Source of the DNA: Candidatus Polarisedimenticolia bacterium
GTDB lineage: Bacteria; Acidobacteriota; Polarisedimenticolia; Gp22-AA2
NCBI GenBank assembly: GCA_036001465.1
Contig: DASYUH010000053.1
Location: forward strand, 1 to 46,339
Length of the DNA: 46,339 nt
Direction of reading: 5' to 3'
The notes below the pieces were generated by a model. It was given only the letters and a program-made list of their open reading frames with translations, had not been told where the DNA came from and did not search any database. The translations under genes were made by a program, and so were the position numbers. Of this stretch, positions 15,475-24,900 are shown piece by piece; the first letter of the stretch is position 1, and every line of letters starts with the position of its first letter.

Positions 15475-18400
15475 GATCGTCCCCGGTGTCCGAGGCGTCC
15501 GCCGCCGACACGTGCACGCGCGGGCCGTCCGGCATGCCCTTGCGCAGGAGAAGCGCCGTGACCGTCTTGTGCCACAACGTGCGCGCGTCGGCGCGCAGGG
15601 CCAGGTCGCGGTGCGCGCGCGCCTCGATGCGGGCGACGCCGGCCGCCTTCCGGTCGCCGGGCGATTCGGGGCCGCTCGCGGGCAGAGGGGCGTGCAGATC
15701 GGACGGATGCGCCCCGGGAGCGCCCGGCGCCGTCGCGCCGGATCCGGCCGCCGCGCCCGCGGCCGATCCATCCCGCGTCCCATCCCCGGCCGCGGCCTGG
15801 TCCCAGCGCGCCATGGCGTCGTGCGCCTCGGCCTCCTTGTCGAGGAGAAGCGCCAGCTCGCGGTGCAGCTGGCTCTGCCTCTTGGTCACCGAGGCCAGGA
15901 GCCAGTGCGCTTTCGCCGACCGCCGCACCCGGCCCCGCGTTTCGACCGCCTTCTTCCCGTCACGCTTCATGAACGCCTCCAGCCAGGAAGGCCTGTAGGC
16001 CTCCCGCTCAAATGCCTTCAACTGTCCCGTCTTTCCCGGGGCGGCCGAGGGCTCGCCGTCCCGGCCCCGCACCCGCGCTCCCGGGGGCTTGCGCGCGCCG
16101 GCGAGCACGTAGTAGCGCAGGCTCAGGAGAAGCGCCAGCCGGTTCGCCATGACCGAGCTCAAGCCGGCGGCGTCGATCTCGTCGTCCTGGTATTTCCCCA
16201 CGGCGTAGCGGATGAAATGGTCGTTGCACCGGATGAAGCACTCCTCGGTGGCGTCCACCACGCAGGCGTCCTCGAACCCGGCCGCCCCGAGCGCGGCCCG
16301 GTACTGACCCGGTCCGGAGACGTAGTTCTTCGGGTGCAGGACGGGGCTCTTCTCCATGGCCGCCTGCGTGAACAGCATGTCCGACAGGACGAGCCGCCCG
16401 CCCGGTTTCAGCACCCGCAGCGCCTCGCGCAGGAAGCGGGCCCGCGTCCTGAAGTGGAACGCCGCCTCGACGCAGAGGATGTTGTCGAAGCTCTCGTCCT
16501 CGAAGTCGAGCTGGGTCGCGTCCATCACCAGGAACTCGCAGCCCGGCGCCGTCTGGTAGCAGGTGGCGATCTGCTTGTCCGAGATGTTGATGCCGGTGAC
16601 GTTCCCGGGCCCGAACTGGCCGCCCAGGTAACGGGACGTGGCCCCCAGCCCGCAGGCGACGTCGAGAATCCGGCCGGCCCGCCCGGGCAGGAAGCCCAGC
16701 AGCCGCTCCATCAGGTTCTCGCACGCCTCCTTCTGGCTCGGCGTGTCCTCCTCCCAGAAACCGTAGTTCGAGTAGTGGCTGAAGCTGAAGTACTCGCCCG
16801 TGCGCAGGAGCGGGTGCTCGTACATGGCGCGGTCGTAGTGCACGTTGACCGCCCCGCCGGAGATGGTGTGGGCGGGCCGATCCTCGTCCGGCTCGATGTC
16901 GGGCCGGCCCATCCAGACCTCGCAGCCTCCGCGCGGGTTGTCGGCATAGGTCCAGCCGGTGGCGGTCCGCACGGCGACCTGGGGGCCGAACGGGTTGGCG
17001 GTGCCGACGAACAGGCCCTCCGGGCGCCCGTGCAGGGTGCGCACGCCGTAGTTGTACGGATTGCCGAACCCGTCGCGGCTGACCTCGAACCAGTGCACGC
17101 CGTCGGGGGTGCGCCACAGGTCGAAGCCGGCCTCGCGGTCGACGATCTTCTGGGCGCCGAGGAGGCGCAGGCGAGGATGCACCCCCTTGGGCACGCGGTT
17201 CGGATCGATCCACCAGACGAAGATGCTCGAGTCGTACGTGCCGACGTACAGGCAGCCGTCGTGCTCCGTCATGCACCAGATGTAGCCGTTGAACCCGTTG
17301 TCGAACCCCGGGCCCAGGCCGCCGAGCGGCTTCATGTCGGTCCCGCCGATCCGGCGCTCCTGTCCCATGACGAGCTCCCAGCGATCGTCGGGGAAGATGC
17401 GGATCAGCTCCCCGGCCGCGGGGCCGGTCTCGAACTCGCGGTCGTAACCGCCCCGCCTGATCCCGGTGCCGACGTACAGGGCGTCCTTGAAGGGGCACAT
17501 CGACATGACCGCCTGGTTCAGCTTCCCTCTGCCGGCTCCGTCGGAGAGCACCTTCGTCCAGCGGTAGGGGGGATTGCCGGAGGCATCGGTCTTCCAGACC
17601 TGGATGCCGGTGTAGGGGTTGGCGACTCCCGCGTAAAGGTGTCCGTCGAACACCGCCATCTCGAACACGCCGGCGCTCGTCGCATCCCCGAACCCCGGCT
17701 CGGAGGCGGCGCGCCACTCCTTCTTGCGCGGGTCGCGGCACTCGAGCACGACCCCTGGAAAGGCGCTGGCCCACATGCGCCCGCTGCCGGCGGGCGCCGC
17801 GAACAGCCGTCCCTTGAAGCCGATCAGGGCGCGGTACGAGCTGATCCGGCTGTCGCCGATGCCGGGGTCGGTCACCGCCTCGAAGCGCTCGCCGTCCGGC
17901 GATCGCAGGATGAGGGCCCCGGGCGCCTTGGACGACGACATCGTGCTGACGTACAGCGCCTCGGCGTCGTCGCTCTCGGTCCGGCAGACCACCATGCTGC
18001 GGTAGCCGAAGTCCCGCCACACCTTGTACCGGCCGTCCTGCGAGTCGATGCGGGGCGACTCGAACGCCATCTCGAACGGGCCGCCGAGAGGGGACGAGCG
18101 CCAGATCTGGCAGTTCTGCTCCAGCCCCGTGGCGTCCAGGCCGCGGGGGACCGGCACGGGCCACAGGTGGAAGGCGTCGGTCGACTGGTCGGGGGCGATG
18201 CTGACGAGCTGGAAGATGTTGCGCGTCGTCCCGACGTACAGCCGGCCGCGGAACCAGTTCATGCAGTGCGCATAGCTGTTGCGCGGATCGCCGAACCCCC
18301 CGTCGGCCATGAGCCGGAAGTTGCCGCGGCGCAGGCCGGTGGGCCGGCCTTCCCTCGGGGAGGGGGCGTTCTTCCCGGTGCGGGGCGCGGGCTCGATCAT
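15467..18400 (-). CDS. Beta-propeller fused to SAM-dependent methyltransferase
   Basis: Residues 1-510 of 977 contain seven spaced strand signatures of the type G-x-LYVGT (near 53, 148, 197, 253, 307, 383, 462), consistent with a seven-bladed propeller. No signal peptide is present. Residues 515-800 are a methyltransferase homologous to the two downstream genes (SNYGFW, KEACENLMERLL, ILDVACGLGATSRYL at 578, VLKPGGRLVLSDM). Residues 800-977 are a charged helical and Ala/Gly/Pro-rich tail. The propeller may bind a partner or the carrier-bound substrate. The ATG follows the previous stop by one base. I do not know a described family with this architecture. Confidence 0.8.
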   Translation of the reverse strand: MIEPAPRTGKNAPSPREGRPTGLRRGNFRLMADGGFGDPRNSYAHCMNWFRGRLYVGTTRNIFQLVSIAPDQSTDAFHLWPVPVPRGLDATGLEQNCQIWRSSPLGGPFEMAFESPRIDSQDGRYKVWRDFGYRSMVVCRTESDDAEALYVSTMSSSKAPGALILRSPDGERFEAVTDPGIGDSRISSYRALIGFKGRLFAAPAGSGRMWASAFPGVVLECRDPRKKEWRAASEPGFGDATSAGVFEMAVFDGHLYAGVANPYTGIQVWKTDASGNPPYRWTKVLSDGAGRGKLNQAVMSMCPFKDALYVGTGIRRGGYDREFETGPAAGELIRIFPDDRWELVMGQERRIGGTDMKPLGGLGPGFDNGFNGYIWCMTEHDGCLYVGTYDSSIFVWWIDPNRVPKGVHPRLRLLGAQKIVDREAGFDLWRTPDGVHWFEVSRDGFGNPYNYGVRTLHGRPEGLFVGTANPFGPQVAVRTATGWTYADNPRGGCEVWMGRPDIEPDEDRPAHTISGGAVNVHYDRAMYEHPLLRTGEYFSFSHYSNYGFWEEDTPSQKEACENLMERLLGFLPGRAGRILDVACGLGATSRYLGGQFGPGNVTGINISDKQIATCYQTAPGCEFLVMDATQLDFEDESFDNILCVEAAFHFRTRARFLREALRVLKPGGRLVLSDMLFTQAAMEKSPVLHPKNYVSGPGQYRAALGAAGFEDACVVDATEECFIRCNDHFIRYAVGKYQDDEIDAAGLSSVMANRLALLLSLRYYVLAGARKPPGARVRGRDGEPSAAPGKTGQLKAFEREAYRPSWLEAFMKRDGKKAVETRGRVRRSAKAHWLLASVTKRQSQLHRELALLLDKEAEAHDAMARWDQAAAGDGTRDGSAAGAAAGSGATAPGAPGAHPSDLHAPLPASGPESPGDRKAAGVARIEARAHRDLALRADARTLWHKTVTALLLRKGMPDGPRVHVSAADASDTGDDRD

Positions 18401-18401
18401 C

Positions 18402-19064
18402 TCAGGGCTTGTCCTCGCGGTCCCGGCGGCGCGCCGCGCGCAGCGTCTCACGCCAGGCACCCAGGAACTCGCGGATCTGCTCCCGGCGCCTCAGGATCAC
18501 CGGGTCGAACGGGTCTCTGCGTCCGGCCGGTCCGCCGGCGGCCATCCGAGAGGTGACGAGGCGGCGCAGGCGCCTGACGTCCTCCTCCACGGGATCGGTG
18601 TCGTCGGCGTCGTCGAGCACGCGCAGCAGCCGCTGCAGGCGGCCGTCGCGCCTCCGGCCCCCGGCCCCGCGGCCGGACGCCCCGGACCTCCCGGACGCGG
18701 GGCGCCGCGCGGACGCCGCCGCCCGGGAGCGACCCGCGCCCGGCGAGCCCGCCGGCCGGATCAGCTCCTCCAGGCGCGCCAGATCGTCGTCGGCCCCCCC
18801 CTGTCCCAGGGCGCCGCCGGGATCGTCCGGCTCGAGCAAGGCCTCCATGCCGTCCAGATCCGTGTCGAGCCCGTCCAGGGGATCGTCCCGTTCCGCGTTC
18901 ATCTCGTCCAGCTCCTCCATGATGGGCGCGAGATCGTCGAGGTCCGAGGCCTCGCCCCCTTCCAGATCGTCGGTGCCCAGGTCCTCGAGATCGTCCAGCC
19001 CCGTGTCGGGAAGCTCGCCGTCCAGAAGGCGCTGCAGGTGCAGCATCAGCTGCAGGTTCTTCAT
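18402..19064 (-). CDS. Hypothetical protein with acidic N-terminal and basic C-terminal half
   Basis: The 220-residue product has a strongly Asp/Glu/Leu-rich first half (LDDLEDLGTDDLEGG...), a Ser/Arg/Gly-rich middle, and an Arg-rich helical end. There is no signal peptide, membrane segment or recognised domain. Its coding status rests on operon continuity: ATGA overlap with the hydrolase stop and a 1-nt gap to the propeller fusion. The charge split would suit a protein-protein adaptor, but that is inference only. Confidence 0.6.
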   Translation of the reverse strand: MKNLQLMLHLQRLLDGELPDTGLDDLEDLGTDDLEGGEASDLDDLAPIMEELDEMNAERDDPLDGLDTDLDGMEALLEPDDPGGALGQGGADDDLARLEELIRPAGSPGAGRSRAAASARRPASGRSGASGRGAGGRRRDGRLQRLLRVLDDADDTDPVEEDVRRLRRLVTSRMAAGGPAGRRDPFDPVILRRREQIREFLGAWRETLRAARRRDREDKP

Positions 19065-19954
19065 GGCCGCGCCTCCGCCACGGAGACGGGGGCCCCCTGC
19101 GTGACGCGTTCGAGAAACGCCGCGAGGTGCGCCACGAACACCAGGGGCTTCAGGAGCGGAAAGAAATGCCCCGCGGCCGGAACGATGACCGTCTCGGAGC
19201 CCGGCAGGGCCTGCGCCAGGGCGTGGCAGGTCCGGAGCCAGCGCGAACGCTCGCCGAACATCAGGAGCGCGGGCCGATCGAGCTTCCGGATCTCGTCCAG
19301 GGTCGGGCCGCCCGACTGCATCTCCTTCCAGGCCTCCGTCGTGCGCAGGAGCCGGAGCCACTGGTTGGCGGTGCGCCGGGCGCCGTTCCAGCGGCCGAAC
19401 GGCACGAAGAAATCCCCCGCGTGTTTCGTCTGCCGGGCTTTTTCGAGCCCCGGCTCGGCCAGCTCCTCCAGGAGCCCGAAGGTCGCCTTCGGGGTCCCGG
19501 CCTGGACCTTGATCCCGATCGACTCGAGCTGCCCGCGCCAAGCCTTCCAGTAGGCCCAGTCCTGCCCCGAATCGATCGACTGGAGCGCATGGACGGTCGC
19601 GTCCGCCAGCGTCAGCGAGCGCACCCGATCGGGATGGCGCGCGGCGAACTCGAGACAGACCGTGCCACCGAAGCTGTGGCCGACCAGATCGGCGCGCCCG
19701 ATTCCGGCATGATCCATGAGTCTCCCCAGATCGGTCGCCATGTCGGCGGGCGTGTAGCCCGAAGGGGGCATGGCGGACATGCCGTGCCCCCGCAGGTCGT
19801 ACACCGTCACGCGGTGCCGGCGCGCCAGCTCCCGGGCGATGCGCGGGAACCAGAACGCCATGTTGGCGGCGATGCCGTGCACCATCACCAGGTCGGGACC
19901 CTCCCCCACGCTCTGGTAATGAATGCGGGTTCCGTCGAGCACGGCCTGCGGCAT
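19061..19954 (-). CDS. Alpha/beta hydrolase
   Basis: A 297-residue alpha/beta-fold hydrolase: HG oxyanion at 26-27, RGHG at 55-58, nucleophile Ser94 in GHSFGG, and His263 in AAGHFFP. The usual acid position after strand 6 reads FGERS, so Glu may replace Asp. No signal peptide, hence cytoplasmic. Neither synthase has a thioesterase domain, so this enzyme is a candidate for releasing the acyl chain from the carrier protein; an esterase or lactonase role is equally possible. A GGAGA site precedes the ATG in a 16-nt gap. Confidence 0.85.
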   Translation of the reverse strand: MPQAVLDGTRIHYQSVGEGPDLVMVHGIAANMAFWFPRIARELARRHRVTVYDLRGHGMSAMPPSGYTPADMATDLGRLMDHAGIGRADLVGHSFGGTVCLEFAARHPDRVRSLTLADATVHALQSIDSGQDWAYWKAWRGQLESIGIKVQAGTPKATFGLLEELAEPGLEKARQTKHAGDFFVPFGRWNGARRTANQWLRLLRTTEAWKEMQSGGPTLDEIRKLDRPALLMFGERSRWLRTCHALAQALPGSETVIVPAAGHFFPLLKPLVFVAHLAAFLERVTQGAPVSVAEARP

Positions 19955-19970
19955 CGTCAGATTCTCCGGC

Positions 19971-21590
19971 TCACTCGATGTAGCCGAGCGCCCGCAGGCG
20001 CTCCATGACGGTCGCCTCCCCCTCGGCGTCCATGCCGGGCTCGGCCGCCGCCATCGCCGCGGCGACCGGCTCGGCCGGCAGGGCTGCTCCGGAGGCGATC
20101 GACGCCATCGGGGCGGGCGTCACGGGGTGCGCGTCCTCGAAGATCTCGACCGGCAGGCGCCCCTCGAACTCCTCCGGCACCGGCAGCCCGAGGCTGTGCA
20201 TGAGGGCCGGCGTGACGTCCAGGATCGACAGATCCCCCACGGTCGCGCCGCGGCGGATGCCGGGGCCCGCGGCCAGGAAGATGCCGCGCGGGTTGTGCAC
20301 GCCCGCGACCTCCTTCCGGGTCTTGATGATGGCGTCGGACCGGGTGACCGAGACGAAGCCGAAATCGCGCAGGACCAGGGTCAGATCGGCGGCCAGGCCG
20401 GAGTGCGGGCCGGGGAAGGCCTCCTCGCGGGTCATGACCCGGCGGACGACGCGCTCGCCGGTCTTCGGGTTGACGACCGCGAGAAGCCCGTCGATGATCC
20501 GCCGGCGCAGGGAGGCGCGCTCCGCGTCGCTCATGGGCGGCGCGCCGGGCACGCCGCCCGGTCGAATGTAGATGCCGTTGCTCCCGGGCGTCAGGGTGTA
20601 GGCGCTGGTCCGGCTCCAGTCGAACAGGAACGCCGCGGCCTTCATCCCCTCGGTGTTGATGTACCCCTCGGGCGCGACGGGGGCGTCGTCCTTCCACGCC
20701 AGGAAGCCCTGCTCCGCCAGCCAGGTGTTGACGTAGAAGATCTCGTCCGACGGGCCGAAACCGTGGTCGGAGGCGAGGAACACGCGCGTCTCCGGACCGG
20801 CCAGATCGATCGCCCGGGCGATCAGCTCGTCGAGCTGCCGGAAGTAGTCGAGGCACAGCTCGCGCACCCGCTGCGCCCATTCGGAGGCCCCGAAGGTGGC
20901 GAACAGGCCGTCGTCGATGAACCGCCAGCAGGCGTGCTGCAGCTTGTCCACGCCGTCGAAGACCACCGACGCCAGGTCCCAGGGCTCGGTCCGCATCAGG
21001 TGATCGAGGACGTTGAACCACTGGCGCTCGCGCCGGATGTGAAAACGCACCCACTCCTCGTGGCGCTCGGGAGCGAGGACCTGCACCGATCGGCGCTCGT
21101 CCTCGAAGTCGACCGGCAGGTCCTTCAGCGCGATGTCCGGGAGGGCGCTCAGGCGCTCGTACAGCTCGCGCGGGTGCATGGCGCGCTGCAGGTGCCGGTG
21201 CGGCACGAACCCGGGGATCAGGAAGCCGTCGATCGGCCGCGGCGGGAACATCACCGGGAAGTTCAGCGAGACGCTCCGTCGTCCCTGCTCGCCGATCCGC
21301 GCGTAGATCGTCGGGCAGCGGATGTCGCTGGAGGTCGCGAGGCGGAAATGCGGATGGCTGGAGTGCTGCTCGACCCGCACGAAGTCGAAGATGCCGTGAT
21401 GCCCGGGGCTGCGCCCGGTGAGGAGCGAGGTCCAGGCGAGCGGCGTCAGCGGGTTGGCCGTGGACATGAGGCCGGCGCGCACCCCGGCGTCGCACAGCCT
21501 CTTGAGTGTCGGCATGAGGCCCCGGGACATCAGGGCGTCGAGGACGGTGAACGTGGCGCCGTCCAGGCCGAGGAGGAGCGTCCGGCTCAT
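19971..21590 (-). CDS. Type I phosphodiesterase / alkaline-phosphatase superfamily protein
   Basis: The 539-residue protein belongs to the nucleotide pyrophosphatase/phosphodiesterase branch. Visible are the first metal Asp10 (LGLDGATF), the nucleophile region PLAWTSLLTGRSPGHHG with probable Thr54, FDGVDKLQH, and LASDHGFGP with the DH metal pair. There is no signal peptide. It could hydrolyse a phosphodiester or phosphate, or transfer a phospho-headgroup, on a lipid-like product. The C-terminus RLRALGYIE is preceded by an Ala-rich linker. It is coupled to the carrier protein by ATGA, unusual company for this family. Confidence 0.85.
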   Translation of the reverse strand: MSRTLLLGLDGATFTVLDALMSRGLMPTLKRLCDAGVRAGLMSTANPLTPLAWTSLLTGRSPGHHGIFDFVRVEQHSSHPHFRLATSSDIRCPTIYARIGEQGRRSVSLNFPVMFPPRPIDGFLIPGFVPHRHLQRAMHPRELYERLSALPDIALKDLPVDFEDERRSVQVLAPERHEEWVRFHIRRERQWFNVLDHLMRTEPWDLASVVFDGVDKLQHACWRFIDDGLFATFGASEWAQRVRELCLDYFRQLDELIARAIDLAGPETRVFLASDHGFGPSDEIFYVNTWLAEQGFLAWKDDAPVAPEGYINTEGMKAAAFLFDWSRTSAYTLTPGSNGIYIRPGGVPGAPPMSDAERASLRRRIIDGLLAVVNPKTGERVVRRVMTREEAFPGPHSGLAADLTLVLRDFGFVSVTRSDAIIKTRKEVAGVHNPRGIFLAAGPGIRRGATVGDLSILDVTPALMHSLGLPVPEEFEGRLPVEIFEDAHPVTPAPMASIASGAALPAEPVAAAMAAAEPGMDAEGEATVMERLRALGYIE

Positions 21591-21913
21591 GCCGTGGCCC
21601 CCGCGCCGAGCTGCTTCTCGAGGAAGGCGGCGATCTGGGACACCTTGAGGTCGTCGACATAGTGGCCGTCGACCATCAGGAGCTCCTCGAAAGGCATCCC
21701 CTTCTTCCCGAACCGCTCCTCGACGGCCACGATCAGCATGACGATGTCGATCGACTCGAACGTCAGGTTGTTCATCAGGAACGTCTCGGGGCCGATGCGA
21801 CCCGAGAAGCCCGTGTCCCACTCCTTGGTCATCTCCTCGAGGATGTCCACGACGCCGTCCAGGACGGTTCCCCGCGGGCTGGCGGCGGCGCCTGCCTGCT
21901 GACTCTCCATCAT
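21587..21913 (-). CDS. Discrete acyl carrier protein-like protein
   Basis: At 108 residues, with helix-loop-helix character, the centre reads NNLTFESIDIVMLIVAVEERFG, where carrier proteins have D-S-L/I before helix 2. Ser54 is the expected phosphopantetheine site although the preceding Asp is Glu. The end (DLKVSQIAAFLEKQL) matches carrier helix 4. It is unlike the two carrier domains inside PKS1, so it may serve a separate loading, transfer or tailoring step. ATG 21913 overlaps the PKS2 stop (ATGA) and is followed at once by a second ATG. Confidence 0.8.
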   Translation of the reverse strand: MMESQQAGAAASPRGTVLDGVVDILEEMTKEWDTGFSGRIGPETFLMNNLTFESIDIVMLIVAVEERFGKKGMPFEELLMVDGHYVDDLKVSQIAAFLEKQLGAGATA

Positions 21914-24900
21914 TGACCCCCTTCGCACAGTGCGGTGGCGACGATCAGATCTCCATCCCTGCCGGTCCAGGCCGTGACGTCCGCGGCGTCGAGGCCGTCG
22001 ACCCCCATCCGGACGGTGCCGCGCCCGGCGTCGATCGACAGCGCCCGCAGCGCGCCGCGGGCCGAAGGGATCCCCCGCCCCAGCGCATGCGCCCCGGCCT
22101 CCTTGGCGCAGCGCATCCGCAGGGTCCATTCCGGCCGCTCGGCGATCTCCAGGGCGCCCAGCAGACGGTCCTCCTCCGGGCTGAAGGATCCGTCCTCCGG
22201 GCGCGCGCCGGCCGGCGAGACGCGCTCGGCGACGATGCCCAGCCCGCGATCCCTCCGGCCTTCACCCGCGACCGCGACCGCCACCCCGCCGCCCGAAGAC
22301 ATCGACAGGACCGGGGCGCCCCCGGCGCGCTCCACCCAGGCGCCCGAGGCGATCGGGCGCCCCAGGGCGTCGGCGCCGATCTCCACGTCGGCCGCATAGA
22401 CCGAGAGGCCGCGCCGCTCCTTCAGGAAGAGACGCACGGCATCCTTGGCGGCGGACCGGGCCAGGAGCCACTCGGTCCGGCGCCCCTCCGACCCCTGCAG
22501 GCCCCGCCAGGCCTGCCGCTCGCCGTGGGACAGGACCGTGTGCGCCAGGCCCTCGCGCCAGATCCGCCCGTCCCCCTCCATCAGGCGGTCCGGCAGGTCG
22601 AGCCGGCAGCAGACGACGCTGTCGCGCACCGGGAGCGGGGCCGGAAGGGGTGTGCTCAGGATGACATCGCGCGGCGACAGCCGGTAGGCGTAGAAGCGCT
22701 CCGGCAGATCCATGCGCTTCACGTCCCAGCCGGAAAGGCGCAGGAGGGCCCGTCCGTCCGGCGCCACCACCTCCAGGTCGGCCAGGATCTGCTCCCCGGC
22801 GGCGAGCCGGGCGCGGATCCGGCAGGCGGCCTCCGTCCCCGGCGGCGGGGCGGGCGCGAACAGATCGAGGCGCTCGAAGCCGACGGGAAAGACCACGAAG
22901 CCGCGGTCCAGGCGATTGGCCGTCCAGAAGCCGACCACCTGGCTGGCGGCGTCCAGGAGCAGCGGATCGAGGACGAGCTCCGCGTCCGTCCGCGAGCGGA
23001 ACAGCCCGCGCGCCGGCAGCACGCGCAGCGTCCCCTCCGCCCCGGCGTCGAAGGCCCGATCGATCGACACGACGCCCTGGAAGGAGGGGCCATGGAACAT
23101 GCCGTGCAGCCTCCCCTCGGCGTACAGCTCCTCCGGCGCCCAGCGAAACGCGCGGGGCTCTCCCAGGTCGGCCGGGCCGGCGGGGGGCGCGTCGGGAAAG
23201 CGCTCGCCGAGCAGGATCGTCCCCTCGACCGTGGGAAGGGGCGCGCCCCCGGCCGCCGCAGCGGTTTCGGCGATTCGCACCGTCACCTCGCGGGTGGAGG
23301 CGTTCGGGGCGGCCGTCACCTCCAGGCTCACGCGCCCTCCCGGAAAGGCCAGCCAGCGGTGCACGCGGACCGATCGCGCCCCGATCACGCGCAGTCCCGG
23401 CAGGGCGAGGACTGCGGCCTCGGCCATCATCTCGAGGCTCATGGCGAGAGGGAAGACCGGCAGCGCGCGCAGCGAGGCATCCTCCGCGATCCGCCCGCCG
23501 AGGGTGTGGTCCAGCAGGAATCTCTCCTCGTCCGGATCGAGCGCCTTCCGGAACACCAGCGAGCCGTCCGGCTCGCGCCGCGGTGGATCCGCGAGGAACG
23601 CGAGGGTCCGGCGGGCCGCGGCCGGGGCGGCTTCGGGTGCGGCGATCGGCGGGGCAGCGGGCGCGACCCGGCCGGCCCGGCCGTTGCCGCCGCGCGCCAG
23701 GACCGCCTGCATCACCTCGCTCTGCGTGGCGAGGAACCTGTCCATGGTGCGCAGGTACTCGCTCATCGCGGCGGACATTCCCTTCGGGGAGGGCGTGGCG
23801 CGGGCGATCACCGCCTGCGTTCCGCCGGTCGGCTCCGCCGGCTGGGCGGCGGCCGATCCGGCAGCGGCGGCCCGGGTGGCCACCTCCCTCCGGGCGGCCT
23901 CGGCGCGCGCGGCCACGCCGCGGACGAGAGCGTCGTCCAGACGGAGTTGCGGCAGGTCGAACGCCAGGGCCATCGACCGGTCCGGCTTCGCCGGCAGGCG
24001 CGTCCCCTCGCGGACCGGCTCCTCCGGCAGGCGGCGGGCGCCGCGGTCCGCATAGAGAGGCTCGAGCGTCAGGGGGACGCCGTGGGCGGCCAGCAGCGCC
24101 AGCAGATGGTGCAGCTGCAGCATGCCGGAGCGCGACTTCAAGTTGGAGGCCACCGCCAGGTGCGGCCGGCCGCGCAGGGTGTCCTCGACGAACGCCGTCA
24201 GGTTGCCGCGCGGCCCGACCTCCACGAAGATGCGGGTGCCGGCCGCGTACATCGCCTCGATCGTCTCGCGGAAGCGCACCGGCTTCATCCACTGCTCGAG
24301 GGCCACGCGGCGGATCTCCACGGGATCGGTCCCCGCCGGGCCGGCCGTGGCGCAGGAGTAGAGGGGGATCTCCGGGGCGGCGAAGTCGCCGCGGTCATAG
24401 TACTCGCGCAGCTCCTCGACGACGGGGGCGAAGCGGGCGGTGTGATAGGCGCGGCTGAACGGCAGGCGCTGGCAGACGGCGCCCCGGGCGCGCAGGTCGG
24501 CCTGGGCGCGGGCGATCGCCTCGTCGCTGCCGCACACGACGATCTGGTGCGGGCAGTTGTCCATGGCCAGGTCGAGCCCCGAGGCGCTCCCGGTCAGCAC
24601 GCGCAGGAGCTCCGGATCGGCCGGGCCCACCGCGAGCAGCGCCGCGGACGGCACCTTGCCGCTCTTGCGGGCGCGCTCGGTGGCGCGGTTGCCGTCGAGG
24701 ATGTAGTCGATCAGCCTCGCTTCGTCGGGGACCCGCGCCGCCCCGGCGGCCAGGAGCGCCGAGTACTCCCCGGTGCTGTGGCCGACGACGGCCCCGGGGC
24801 GCGCGCCCAGGAGATCGAGGAGGGCGAGAAGGCCCTGGTTCGCGGCGAAGACCGACTCGATGGCGCTGTCCATCTCCCACAGGCGCTGGGCCGCCTCGAT

